A DNA stretch of 13,329 bases from JAAZNO01 sp012798275 (GCA_035347995.1 DAOPQD010000085.1:1-13329), one strand, 5' to 3'. Positions 1 to 6,755 are shown, counted from the stretch's first letter. The notes: generated by a model not told the origin, from the letters alone. Made by a program: numbers and translations.

Positions 1-1003
1 CCGCCAGCACCGGCGCCATCACCAGCCCGAACCAGATGCTGCCGCGCGAGGTGCGTATTCCCAGCCCGCCGAAGGCCAGAAAAGTGAGTAGTTGCGAGGG
101 GGTGGGCCGTTTGGGCGAGAGCGCCAGGATCGCCGCGCTCAGCAACAGCCCGCCGAAGAACAGCTGTCCTCCCAGCGTGTCGAAGGTCGGCGGCGCCCAT
201 TCCGGCACCAGATTCTGGATGATGGGGTCGCTCGTCATCCCGCTGACGTAGGCGAACGTCCCCAAGCCGCGCGGGCTGAGCGCACAGGCCCCCAGCGAGA
301 GCGCCAGGGTCAGCAGCGGCGTCTGGAGCGCCTGGCGGAGGCTCGTCCAGGTGATGTCGCCGCTTTGCAGCGCCTTCCACCCCTCATCGGCAACCCAAAA
401 GGCCATCAGCGCCAATCCCTGGGGGAACGTGCCGTGGCTGTTGACCCAGAGCACCATCCCCAAGGGGAAGACGACCAGCCATGCCCGGCGCTGCGTCTGG
501 CGGTACTCGTGGATCGCCAGCAGGAACAGCGCCGCGATGGCGAAGGTGATCGCTTGGGGGCGCACGTTCCAGTCGTTGAGGCCCAGCGCCGCGGCGAAGA
601 GCGTTCCCGCCGCGGCCGCGCGCCAGCTGCCGGAAACACGCCGTCCCAGCCAGAGGAGGAGGGCGTAGGCCGCCGTGATCACCACCCCGTGGAGGAGCAC
701 CGTGAGCGCGGCGCCGCCGAGGCGGTATACCCCATACATGGCCGCCTCCATGAGCCAGAAGGCTTGATAGGAAGGGTACGGGGCCCCCCTCATCGTTTGG
801 GAGAACATGTCCACCTGCGGAATCTGCCCCGTCTCCAGGATTTCGCGTCCCACCGCCATGTGCCACCAGAAATCGTGGGGGCGGATGGGATGGGTGTTCA
901 CGAAGACGAAAATGCCCACCAGGACGGTGAGCGCCCACAGGTGCTCGATGGTGATCGAGTTCAGGATTTGCCAGGGCCGGAACATTCGCAGAGATGTTTT
1001 CAT
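1..1003 (-). CDS. Polytopic membrane protein, predicted GT-C-type glycosyltransferase (C-terminus outside window)
   Basis: The frame is open from ATG at 1003-1001 to base 1 with no stop, giving 334 residues of a protein that continues beyond the left edge. It is strongly hydrophobic with many membrane segments; the first spans about residues 22-36. Right after that segment comes HDFWWHMAVGREI (residues 43-55), an Asp-containing first outer loop as in GT-C enzymes that use polyprenyl-phosphate sugars. It is followed by IPQVDMFSQT, and later by WNVRPQ and LWVNSHGTF, motifs I associate with large uncharacterised membrane proteins of Chloroflexota. The start has only a weak purine-rich AAGAAG in front of it; Met7 is an alternative. 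The gene diverges from the GT2/GT87 pair across about 115 bp, which suggests a shared role in building a surface glycan or glycolipid. The sugar and acceptor cannot be told. I am confident that it is a real gene, and only moderately so about the glycosyltransferase role. Confidence 0.8.
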   Translation of the reverse strand, partial: MKTSLRMFRPWQILNSITIEHLWALTVLVGIFVFVNTHPIRPHDFWWHMAVGREILETGQIPQVDMFSQTMRGAPYPSYQAFWLMEAAMYGVYRLGGAALTVLLHGVVITAAYALLLWLGRRVSGSWRAAAAGTLFAAALGLNDWNVRPQAITFAIAALFLLAIHEYRQTQRRAWLVVFPLGMVLWVNSHGTFPQGLALMAFWVADEGWKALQSGDITWTSLRQALQTPLLTLALSLGACALSPRGLGTFAYVSGMTSDPIIQNLVPEWAPPTFDTLGGQLFFGGLLLSAAILALSPKRPTPSQLLTFLAFGGLGIRTSRGSIWFGLVMAPVLA

Positions 1004-1014
1004 CTTCTTGATTC

Positions 1015-1042
1015 TTGAGCAGATTCCAAACGCGAGTATACT
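1015..1042 (+). promoter_or_regulatory. Candidate sigma-70-type promoter for the GT2-GT87 pair
   Basis: TTGAGC at 1015-1020 and TATACT at 1037-1042 are separated by 16 bp, about 75 bp ahead of the GT2 start codon. The -10 lies inside the palindrome GAGTATACTC (1034-1043), so the opposite strand also reads TATACT (1040-1035) facing the divergent gene, whose ATG is 32 bp away. The -35 matches the consensus at only four of six positions. Assigned by motif matching alone. Confidence 0.4.
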
Positions 1043-1118
1043 CTGGCTATGGCGATTCGATGGCGACGTCGCCTTCATTCTCGCCATTATAGCACCTTGC
1101 AGGAGAAAGCGAGCATCC

Positions 1119-1901
1119 ATGGGATTGGACCCGGTAACGGTTGTGATTCCTACCTACAACGAGGCGGACAACATCGTGCCGATGACCACGGCGTTGTTTG
1201 ACTTGCAAATCCCTGAATTGCAGATTCTGGTGGTAGATGATGCCTCCCCCGATGGGACGGGGGAGATCGCGGATCGCCTGGCCGCGCAATACGCCGGGCG
1301 CTTTGCCGTCTGTCACCGTACCGGCCCCCGTGGGTTGGGATGGGCTTATGTGGAAGGCTTCCGTTGGGCCTTGGAGCAGGGAGCCGCTTACATCATTCAG
1401 ATGGATTGCGACTTCTCGCATCCCCCAAAGTACATTCCCCCATTCCTGGAGGCCATTCGTGAGTATGATGTGGTCGTAGGATCGCGCTATGTGCCCGGCG
1501 CGGAGATTGACGCGCAGTGGAAGTTTCAGCGTCGGCTGCTCTCCTTTTGGGCGAACAGCATCTATACCCGCCTGATTCTGGGCTGTCGGGTGCGGGATTT
1601 GACGGCGGGCTTCAAGTGTTGGCGGCGCGAGACGCTGCTGGGGATTGATCTCGCACGGATCCGCTCGCAGGGCTACGCCTTCCAGGTGGAAATGGCTTAT
1701 CTGACCGAGCGCCTGGGGTATCGCGTGGTGGAGATCCCCATTCATTTTGAGGAACGTCGTCTGGGCCAGTCGAAGATGCGCACCAGCGTCAAGATCGAGG
1801 CCGCTTTGCGCGTCTGGGAATTGCGCTGGCGCTATCGCGGCTTGCGCCCTTCTGATCGGCAGGTCCTGGCGAGTGCAGCGGGGAAAGACCCCCCTGCATG
1901 A
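1119..1901 (+). CDS. GT2 family glycosyltransferase, polyprenyl-phosphate mannose synthase (Dpm1) type
   Basis: This 260-residue protein is predicted to transfer a sugar, probably mannose from GDP-mannose, to polyprenyl phosphate at the inner face of the membrane. It has the GT-A nucleotide-sugar core: VVIPTYNEADNI (8-19), VVDDASPDGT (38-47), and the metal-binding Asp-x-Asp at 96-98 in MDCDFSHPPKYIP. The Dpm1-like signatures RGLGWAYVEG (71-80), DLTAGFKCWRRE and SQGYAFQVEM also appear. No C-terminal membrane anchor is seen, as in the short Dpm1 class, so it is likely a peripheral protein. I chose ATG 1119 because the TVVIPTYNE core begins at once and because AGGAG (1101-1105) lies ahead, though 13 nt is a long spacing. 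The open frame extends upstream but would overlap the divergent gene. The GT87 gene follows after 25 nt, so the two are probably cotranscribed. The sugar is inferred from family resemblance; glucose is possible. Confidence 0.9.
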   Translation: MGLDPVTVVIPTYNEADNIVPMTTALFDLQIPELQILVVDDASPDGTGEIADRLAAQYAGRFAVCHRTGPRGLGWAYVEGFRWALEQGAAYIIQMDCDFSHPPKYIPPFLEAIREYDVVVGSRYVPGAEIDAQWKFQRRLLSFWANSIYTRLILGCRVRDLTAGFKCWRRETLLGIDLARIRSQGYAFQVEMAYLTERLGYRVVEIPIHFEERRLGQSKMRTSVKIEAALRVWELRWRYRGLRPSDRQVLASAAGKDPPA

Positions 1902-1926
1902 TTCATCCCGTGAGGGGAGGAGCGCT

Positions 1927-3141
1927 ATGCTCACATGGTTCGCTCGTTGGCTCACCCCTCCCAGGCTACGTTATGCCTGGATTACGGCAGGGGTCCTTTG
2001 GGCTGCCTGGCTTCTCAGTGTGGCGTTGGGGCCGGGAAACCTGGATTTGGCCGGACAGCCGGTGGGAACTGATTATCTGCAATTCTACGCCGCCGGCCGC
2101 ACACTGGCCTGCGGGGAGAGCGCCCGGCTCTACGATAGGGCCTATCAGGCCGCGCTGGAAAAGGAGATCATCGGCCCGGGGTTGACTTCCTACCATGCCT
2201 TTATCACACCGCCCTTTCTGGCATGGTTCTTCGTCCCGCTCGTCGCGCTGCCCTACGGCCCGAGTTTCGCCGTGTGGAGTGTGCTGGGCCTGGTTTTTCT
2301 CTGGTGCAGCCTGTGCCTTCTCGGCGTTGCTGCGCCAGCGCGGGCCTGGTTATGGGCGCTGACTTTTTTCCCGGTTTTCGCCGTGATCAGCTTCGGACAG
2401 AATGCGCTATTGAGCCTCTTGCTGTTCAGCGTTGTCTATCGTCTGTGGACCGCTAAGCGCCCTTTTCTTGCTGGATTGGCGTGCAGCCTCACGCTCTATA
2501 AGCCGCAGCTGTGCCTGGGTGTGACGCTGCTTTGGCTCATTAACTGGCGCCGTGATTGCCGGGTCCTGGTGGGATTGGGAGTAGGAGGCACAGCACTGGC
2601 GGCGTCGTGTTTTCTGCTGCTGCCGGAGGCCAGTTGGGCGTATGTGGATTTCGCCCGCACCGTCTTGCCCGATCTCCCCCATTGGCAGGAATTTCCCCTC
2701 TGGCATCTTCATACCGTGCGAGGCTTTTGGCGTTTGTTGCTGCCTGCATGGCCGCGCTTGGGTGATGGGCTTACGTTGATCGCTGCCGGTTTCGGAGTAT
2801 GGGGCTTTGTCCGTTGGGAGCGCCGGTTCCGCGAGCAGTTGCCCCTCGTCTTTGGCGGGGCGATGGCGCTGACGCTCTGGCTCACGCCCCATGCGATGAT
2901 CTACGATTGGGCGCTGCTGCTGATTCCGGCGTTGGCCTTGTGGGAGGCGCTACCGCAGAACCGGGATCGCTGGCGGTCATTGTTGGCGATGCTGTGGATT
3001 GCTGCGCTGTTGAGCGGGCCGTTGACGGTGGTGCAGCTCCGTCTCTTGCCCGTGGCAGTGCAGGTGAGCGTTCCTTTCCTGGCGTGGGTGCTGTATCAAA
3101 TCTGGCGGTGGAGCTTGAGTGGCGAGCTGCTCCCGGCTTGA
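1927..3141 (+). CDS. GT87 (DUF2029) family membrane glycosyltransferase
   Basis: This is a 404-residue polytopic membrane protein with roughly ten hydrophobic segments. After the first segment (about 17-34) comes GTDYLQFYAAGRTL (47-60); its Asp49 sits where GT-C/GT87 enzymes keep the catalytic Asp of the first outer loop. The further motifs SFGQNALLSLLL and LTLYKPQL are typical of the GT87/DUF2029 family, whose studied members (such as mycobacterial PimE) use polyprenyl-phosphate mannose. ATG 1927 is supported by GGGGAGGAG ending 4 nt upstream. The open frame runs further up into the GT2 gene, but that part is another gene's coding sequence. The position directly behind a Dpm1-like donor synthase fits a donor-plus-user pair for an envelope glycan. 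The acceptor is unknown. No clear intrinsic terminator follows directly; the next strong hairpin is at 3316-3350. Confidence 0.88.
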   Translation: MLTWFARWLTPPRLRYAWITAGVLWAAWLLSVALGPGNLDLAGQPVGTDYLQFYAAGRTLACGESARLYDRAYQAALEKEIIGPGLTSYHAFITPPFLAWFFVPLVALPYGPSFAVWSVLGLVFLWCSLCLLGVAAPARAWLWALTFFPVFAVISFGQNALLSLLLFSVVYRLWTAKRPFLAGLACSLTLYKPQLCLGVTLLWLINWRRDCRVLVGLGVGGTALAASCFLLLPEASWAYVDFARTVLPDLPHWQEFPLWHLHTVRGFWRLLLPAWPRLGDGLTLIAAGFGVWGFVRWERRFREQLPLVFGGAMALTLWLTPHAMIYDWALLLIPALALWEALPQNRDRWRSLLAMLWIAALLSGPLTVVQLRLLPVAVQVSVPFLAWVLYQIWRWSLSGELLPA

Positions 3142-3218
3142 AGGTTTCTCAACGGTGGAAAAATAACTCTTTTCAGGTTAGAATGCCTCTCCTGCCTGCG
3201 AGTAGTACTTTTTTCCTA

Positions 3219-3246
3219 TTGCTCTTGAGGCCTTCAATGGTACAAT
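3219..3246 (+). promoter_or_regulatory. Weak promoter-like pair in the convergent intergenic region
   Basis: TTGCTC (3219-3224) and TACAAT (3241-3246) are 16 bp apart on the plus strand. Downstream lie a small hairpin (TTAAGAG 3261-3267 with CTCTTAA 3276-3282) and the large hairpin at 3316-3350, but no plus-strand gene. The -10 is good (five of six) and the -35 poor (three of six). It may be chance in a locally AT-rich stretch. The 259 bp between 3142 and 3400 hold no gene that I can support. Confidence 0.2.
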
Positions 3247-3315
3247 AAGTTTGAGTATGGTTAAGAGCTCCGCCCCTCTTAATCGTGCTTGAGATTTGTC
3301 GGTTACCCTCCTTTT

Positions 3316-3350
3316 GTAGAAGCGCGCCCGCTCGTCGGGCGCGCTTCTAC
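3316..3350. repeat. Perfect 15-bp palindromic hairpin (REP-like element)
   Basis: GTAGAAGCGCGCCCG (3316-3330) is the exact reverse complement of 3336-3350, leaving a 5-nt loop CTCGT. It lies between two convergent genes, the GT87 gene (plus, ending 3141) and the zinc-ribbon gene (minus, ending 3401). It could stop transcription from both sides. Neither side has a proper T-tract, though, so a REP-type palindromic repeat is as likely as a terminator. Confidence 0.75.
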
Positions 3351-3368
3351 GTTCCTCATTATCTCTCT

Positions 3369-3412
3369 CCCATTACCCCTTACCTTCTCGCCATCACCCG
3401 TTACCCTTCCCA
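3369..3412. repeat. Degenerate CCCATTA/CCCATCA heptamer repeat, copy 1
   Basis: Units such as CCCATTA, CCCCTTA, CCATCACC and CGTTACC follow one another just after the 3316-3350 palindrome and run into the last codons of the zinc-ribbon gene (stop at 3401-3403). It is clearly related to the better preserved array at 5151-5217. The pyrimidine richness is on the plus strand in both. Confidence 0.5.
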
Positions 3413-4108
3413 ATACACGAGCAACCGGTCGCAGCCATCGCAGTATGCTTCCTCGCCGGCGCGGGCGGCGGCGCGAGGGGTGTAGCTCACGCTGACGCCG
3501 CACAGCGAGCAGGTGTCATCCTCGAGCAGTTGGGCGACCGCGATGCCGCCGAGACGCGGCTTCAGGTACGTGTAGGAATCTAAAATCGCGGGCGGAATCT
3601 CCTGTCGCAGCTGCTGCGCTTCGGCTTCCAGGGCGCGGCTGCGCGCGATGAGCGTCTCACGCTCTGAGTGTAAGGCCGCCTGCGACTGGTGCCATTCTTC
3701 CTCCGCCTGACGCAAGCGCGTCTGACCCTCGGCGTCTGTCGCGGCGGCCTCTTCGTAAGCCATCATCGCCTCGAGCAGGGCATCCTCCAGCGTGGCTTTG
3801 CGTTGCCGCAGCGATTGCACCTTGGCCTGCAGATCCTGGAGCTCGCGCGCGTTATGCACCGTGCCGCCGTAGAGCTGCGTCTCCTTCTGTTGCCGCTCGG
3901 TTTCCACGCGCTGCAGCTCGAATTCGAGGTCCCCTTGTGCCTTGCGGGCCGCCGCGGCGGCGCGAGCTGTGACCTGCGCGTGCGCCCGCGCCTCGTGGAG
4001 GGTGTGATCATCCCGCAGCGCCTCCTCGAGCTCCTCCAACAGCCGGTGGATCGCCGTCAGCGTCGTGTCAATCTCTTGGAGCCGCAAGAGCGCTTTGTTC
4101 CAGGCCAT
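3401..4108 (-). CDS. Coiled-coil protein with C-terminal C4 zinc ribbon (zf-RING_7 / CdsZ-like family)
   Basis: This 235-residue soluble protein has a long charged coiled coil (about 5-170) rich in Leu, Glu, Arg and Ala. It includes YGGTVHNARELQDLQ, the conserved segment joining the helices in this family. A C-terminal zinc ribbon follows, with Cys200, Cys203, Cys223 and Cys226 in CSLCG and YCDGC. The family is widespread and poorly understood; the chlamydial member CT398/CdsZ has been studied structurally and linked to sigma-54 and secretion, but that role should not be carried over here. I start at ATG 4108-4106, 20 codons inside the longest frame, because AAGAAGG sits 5 nt upstream and the family's N-terminus (LLRLQEID) begins there. 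It follows lgt by 144 nt on the same strand; cotranscription is possible, though the gap holds hairpin repeats. The family assignment is good; the function is unknown. Confidence 0.85.
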   Translation of the reverse strand: MAWNKALLRLQEIDTTLTAIHRLLEELEEALRDDHTLHEARAHAQVTARAAAAARKAQGDLEFELQRVETERQQKETQLYGGTVHNARELQDLQAKVQSLRQRKATLEDALLEAMMAYEEAAATDAEGQTRLRQAEEEWHQSQAALHSERETLIARSRALEAEAQQLRQEIPPAILDSYTYLKPRLGGIAVAQLLEDDTCSLCGVSVSYTPRAAARAGEEAYCDGCDRLLVYWEG

Positions 4109-4172
4109 GGCTGCCTTCTTTATGTGATCGTGAGCAATGAAGAGAGAGTCGTTGCAGTCTTTGCTCACTGCT

Positions 4173-4222
4173 GTAGCGCGAACTTCAGTTCCCCCGCTAC
4201 TTTGATGACTCGACGGCGAGTC
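4173..4222. repeat. Palindromic intergenic repeats between lgt and the zinc-ribbon gene
   Basis: Two hairpins occur in tandem: GTAGCG (4173-4178) pairs with CGCTAC (4195-4200) around an inner GAAC-TTCA-GTTC stem, and GACTCG (4207-4212) pairs with CGAGTC (4217-4222). The 18-mer TAGCGCGAACTTCAGTTC (4174-4191) recurs exactly at 13001-13018, so this is a dispersed element. No T-tract follows in the direction of lgt transcription. Confidence 0.65.
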
Positions 4223-4252
4223 GCCAGCGCCCGATGACGTCCCTGCCCCAGT

Positions 4253-5101
4253 TCAGGCCGCTGTGCCGGTAGATTTGGGTGTCCGTCGCAGCCAAAACCG
4301 CCGGGTGATCAGGAAGATCGCGCCGGCGACGAGAAACACCAGCGAGAAGATCTGCGCAGCCGCCAGCGATCCGATGGTCCAGGCGTCCGGGCGCAACATC
4401 TCCGTGAAAAAGCGGATCACGGCATAGCCCATGAGGTAGCCCACGAGCAGGTCGCCGGGGTGCAACTTCTCGTAGCGCTTCATGCCGAGCAGGAACAATA
4501 CCAGGAAGAGCGCCAGCGCCGCCAGCGATTCGTAGAGGAAGGTGGGATGAAAAAGGGTATCGGCCGGGTAGCGCGTCATGTCGGTGTAGGGCAGGATGCG
4601 ATTCTCCGGCGGGATGAGCACCCCCCATGGCAGCGTCGTCGGCGGACCGTAGAGCTCGCGATTGATGTAGTTGCCCCATCGTCCGATGGCCTGCCCGAGC
4701 GCGACCCCCGGGGCGGCGAAATCGAGCCAGCGCAGTGGGTTCAGATGGTGCACGCTGGCGTAGAGCAGCACGCCGAGCGCGCCGCCAATCACCGCGCCGT
4801 AGATCGCCAGTCCCCCTTGCCAGATGTACAGGGCTTCTAGCGGATGCTCCTTGTAGTAGTCCCAGCCGATGAGGCCTCCTGCCGGTCGGGAGAACACGTG
4901 ATACGCGCGCGCCCCGATCACCGCAAGGACGACGACGAGAAGGAGCATGTCCCAGACATAATCGGGATTCTCCCCCGCGCGTTTAGCCAGAAACGCTGCT
5001 GAAGCGGCTGCCAGCATGATGCCGAGCACGATCAGCAGTCCATACCAGTGTACGGCCAGCGGCCCGATCGAAATCAGAATTGGATCCACAGGTGGTTGCA
5101 T
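4253..5101 (-). CDS. lgt: Prolipoprotein diacylglyceryl transferase
   Basis: Lgt moves diacylglycerol from phosphatidylglycerol to the lipobox cysteine of prolipoproteins in the cytoplasmic membrane, the first step of lipoprotein maturation. The 282-residue protein has the expected multi-span layout. It starts with the family's PLAVHWYGLLI (14-24) and carries the signature GRWGNYINRELYG at 140-152, with the essential Arg and Asn-x-Glu, and late in the protein IRFFTEMLRPD with the second conserved Arg. WQGGLAIYG (94-102) has Tyr101 where E. coli Lgt, as I recall it, has His103. ATG 5101 is fixed by GAGGAGGA (5115-5108) with 6 nt spacing; the longer open frame upstream is repeat sequence. It lies 122 nt after the DUF2085 gene and 144 nt before the zinc-ribbon gene, all on the minus strand. 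The stop codon region resembles repeat sequence also found near 13050. Confidence 0.96.
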   Translation of the reverse strand: MQPPVDPILISIGPLAVHWYGLLIVLGIMLAAASAAFLAKRAGENPDYVWDMLLLVVVLAVIGARAYHVFSRPAGGLIGWDYYKEHPLEALYIWQGGLAIYGAVIGGALGVLLYASVHHLNPLRWLDFAAPGVALGQAIGRWGNYINRELYGPPTTLPWGVLIPPENRILPYTDMTRYPADTLFHPTFLYESLAALALFLVLFLLGMKRYEKLHPGDLLVGYLMGYAVIRFFTEMLRPDAWTIGSLAAAQIFSLVFLVAGAIFLITRRFWLRRTPKSTGTAA

Positions 5102-5124
5102 CGGAAATCCTCCTCGGAAAGTTA

Positions 5125-5217
5125 GCGAAAAAGCGAAAAAGCGAGTCGCTCCATTACCCCTCACCCATTACCCATTACCCCATCACCCATCACCCATTAC
5201 CTATCCCCCATCCCCCT
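5125..5217. repeat. Tandem short repeats: GCGAAAAA pair and CCCATTA/CCCATCA heptamer array
   Basis: Bases 5125-5140 hold two copies of GCGAAAAA and the start of a third. Bases 5151-5217 hold a heptamer-type array on the plus strand: CCATTACCCC, then CCCATTA twice, CCCCATCA, CCCATCA, CCCATTA, grading into CCCATCCCCC. The array fills the gap between the DUF2085 stop and the lgt ribosome binding site. On the minus strand it would be transcribed as a G-rich TAATGGG leader of lgt. It resembles in form, not proven in sequence, the heptanucleotide STRR repeats known from cyanobacteria. Confidence 0.75.
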
Positions 5218-5223
5218 CTTCCC

Positions 5224-6036
5224 CTACCACCATCCATAGCGTTCTGAGAGGGTGTGATACGTCTCGTCGAAAAAGACCTGCGCGTGCGGATAGAGCAGCG
5301 CCGCCGAAAGCGCGCCGAACAGGCCGCCGGTGAGCGTCCGCCAGAACGGCGTCGTCTCATGCGCCACGAGCACCACGCCGGGCAGAATCCAGTGGATAAT
5401 GTAGGTCAGCCATTGATAGCCGCCGTCCAATCCCATGGGAACGATACCCAGGGCGATGTAGGCCCATAGCGGCAACGGCTTCCAGGTCACGCGACGCCGC
5501 AGCAGGCTGTAGAGCACGCCCGCGAGCGTCATCGCCCCATAGATGGCGATGCAGCGCTGACAAAGCGCCGTTTTGAACCCCGTCTCGGCGGATCCCAGGA
5601 ATTTCCCCGCCGCCAGCATCTCCGAAGGCGACAGCGTCCCATCGGTCGGATAGGTCGCCTGCGGCCCGAACAGGAACCACGAGCGGAAGGCGTATTGGTG
5701 ACAGAAGGGGTCGTAGAGATGATGGATGAAGGCGCCCGCCTCCGTGTCTCCCAGGTACATCAACACCGGCGCGAGAAACGCCAGCGCGGTAAAGAGCGCC
5801 AGTAAACCGTTGAAAAGCGCCAGCCAGTGTTTGGAGAGCCAGAACACGGCGTGATTGGCGCGACGCAACTGCCGGGCCTGCGCTTCTCTGGCGGCCGGGG
5901 GTTTGGGCTGACGTGCGGGGGCGGCGGGCTGATCGGGGAACGGCGTCCCCGCGCGTTCGGCGATTCGCCGTTGCGCTTCCGCCAGGATCTCTTCGGCGCT
6001 CGGTGGGGTGGGGGGCGAGGAGGACGCTGCGTTCAT
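5224..6036 (-). CDS. DUF2085 family membrane protein
   Basis: This 270-residue protein has an N-terminal cytoplasmic-looking stretch rich in Pro and Ala (about 1-60), then four or five membrane segments. The DUF2085 hallmarks are present: DPFCHQYAFRSWFLFG (109-124) with Cys112, CQRCIAIYG (159-167) with the CxxC pair Cys159/Cys162, and MGLDGGYQWLTY. The biochemical role of DUF2085 is not known to me. The start ATG (6036-6034) overlaps the ccdA stop TGA (6035-6033) as ATGA, so translation is coupled. The open frame extends far upstream, but that part is the ccdA gene read out of frame. Coupling to a thiol-disulfide transporter and the conserved cysteines suggest a redox or metal-related membrane role, as inference only. 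The long Pro/Ala N-terminal extension is not part of the core domain. Confidence 0.87.
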   Translation of the reverse strand: MNAASSSPPTPPSAEEILAEAQRRIAERAGTPFPDQPAAPARQPKPPAAREAQARQLRRANHAVFWLSKHWLALFNGLLALFTALAFLAPVLMYLGDTEAGAFIHHLYDPFCHQYAFRSWFLFGPQATYPTDGTLSPSEMLAAGKFLGSAETGFKTALCQRCIAIYGAMTLAGVLYSLLRRRVTWKPLPLWAYIALGIVPMGLDGGYQWLTYIIHWILPGVVLVAHETTPFWRTLTGGLFGALSAALLYPHAQVFFDETYHTLSERYGWW

Positions 6037-6755
6037 AGGCCCAGGTTCCAGCCGATGCCGTGTTGTTCGAGCCAGAGGCCGATGGCGGCGAGGCTGTCGG
6101 TGAGGACCACGATCCCCATGACGAGCAGCAGGACGCCGGCGGCTTTGTGGATCAGCGGCAGATAGCGCTGCGTGCGGGTCAGCCATGCCCCCACACGGTC
6201 CACCAGCACCGCCGCGAGAAGAAAGGGCAGGCCTACGCCGAAAGAGTACACGGCGAGCAGCCCCGCGCCCTGCAGCGCCGTGCTGCGGACGGCGCTCAGG
6301 GTGAGGATGGAGGTCAACGCCGGGCCGACACACGGCGTCCATCCGGCGGCGAAGACCATGCCGATGAGCAACGACGAGGCGAAGCCCCATTCCTTTTTCG
6401 CGCGCCAGTCGAGCTGCGCCGAGCGATAGAGCGCCGGGACGTGCAGGACTTCGAGGAGAGTGAGGCCAAAGAAGATGATCAGCAGCCCGCCGATTACCCG
6501 CAGCCACGGTCCCCGCAACAGCGCGCCGAGGGACGCCGCGGCCAGGCCGAGCAGCATGAAGACGAGCGTGAAGCCCAGCACAAAAAAGACCGCGTGCAGC
6601 ACGAGGTTCAGGCGTTCTTTACGGCTGCGCGCTCCGGGTTGCGTCACGGCGTAGCCGCTCAGATAGCTCAGGTAGGCCGGCACCAGCGGCAACACGCACG
6701 GCGCCAGGGACGAAGCCAGCCCCGCTAGAAAGGCTAATCCCACGTTGATAGTCAC
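6033..6755 (-). CDS. ccdA: CcdA-type cytochrome c biogenesis / thiol-disulfide electron transfer membrane protein
   Basis: CcdA passes reducing electrons from cytoplasmic thioredoxin across the membrane to extracytoplasmic thioredoxin-like proteins, for example in cytochrome c maturation. The 240-residue, six-span protein carries both redox cysteines in their usual settings: Cys20 in SSLAPCVLPLVPAYLSY (spans 1-2) and Cys142 in AAGWTPCVGPAL. The length is normal for CcdA and shorter than DsbD, with no periplasmic domains. The start is GTG at 6755-6753, supported by GAGG (6764-6761) 5 nt upstream. No partner thioredoxin or other cytochrome c assembly gene is in the window. The DUF2085 gene overlaps its stop by 4 nt. 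A possible promoter lies at 6843-6871. Confidence 0.95.
   Translation of the reverse strand: MTINVGLAFLAGLASSLAPCVLPLVPAYLSYLSGYAVTQPGARSRKERLNLVLHAVFFVLGFTLVFMLLGLAAASLGALLRGPWLRVIGGLLIIFFGLTLLEVLHVPALYRSAQLDWRAKKEWGFASSLLIGMVFAAGWTPCVGPALTSILTLSAVRSTALQGAGLLAVYSFGVGLPFLLAAVLVDRVGAWLTRTQRYLPLIHKAAGVLLLVMGIVVLTDSLAAIGLWLEQHGIGWNLGL

Noticed and set aside
92..1018. 308-codon plus-strand frame and minus-strand frames at 384-938
   Set aside because: The membrane-protein frame on the minus strand (1003 down to 1) has clear hydrophobic periodicity and family motifs; these others are Arg/Gly/Pro-rich shadows of it.
1047..1955. 302-codon minus-strand frame
   Set aside because: It is antisense to the GT2 gene, whose motifs are unambiguous.
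5125..5217. CRISPR-like array
   Set aside because: Units are 7-8 bases without spacers, so this is a simple tandem repeat.
6036..6507. N-terminal extension of the DUF2085 frame, reaching 427 codons
   Set aside because: The extra 157 codons are ccdA read in another frame; the ATGA overlap gives the natural start.
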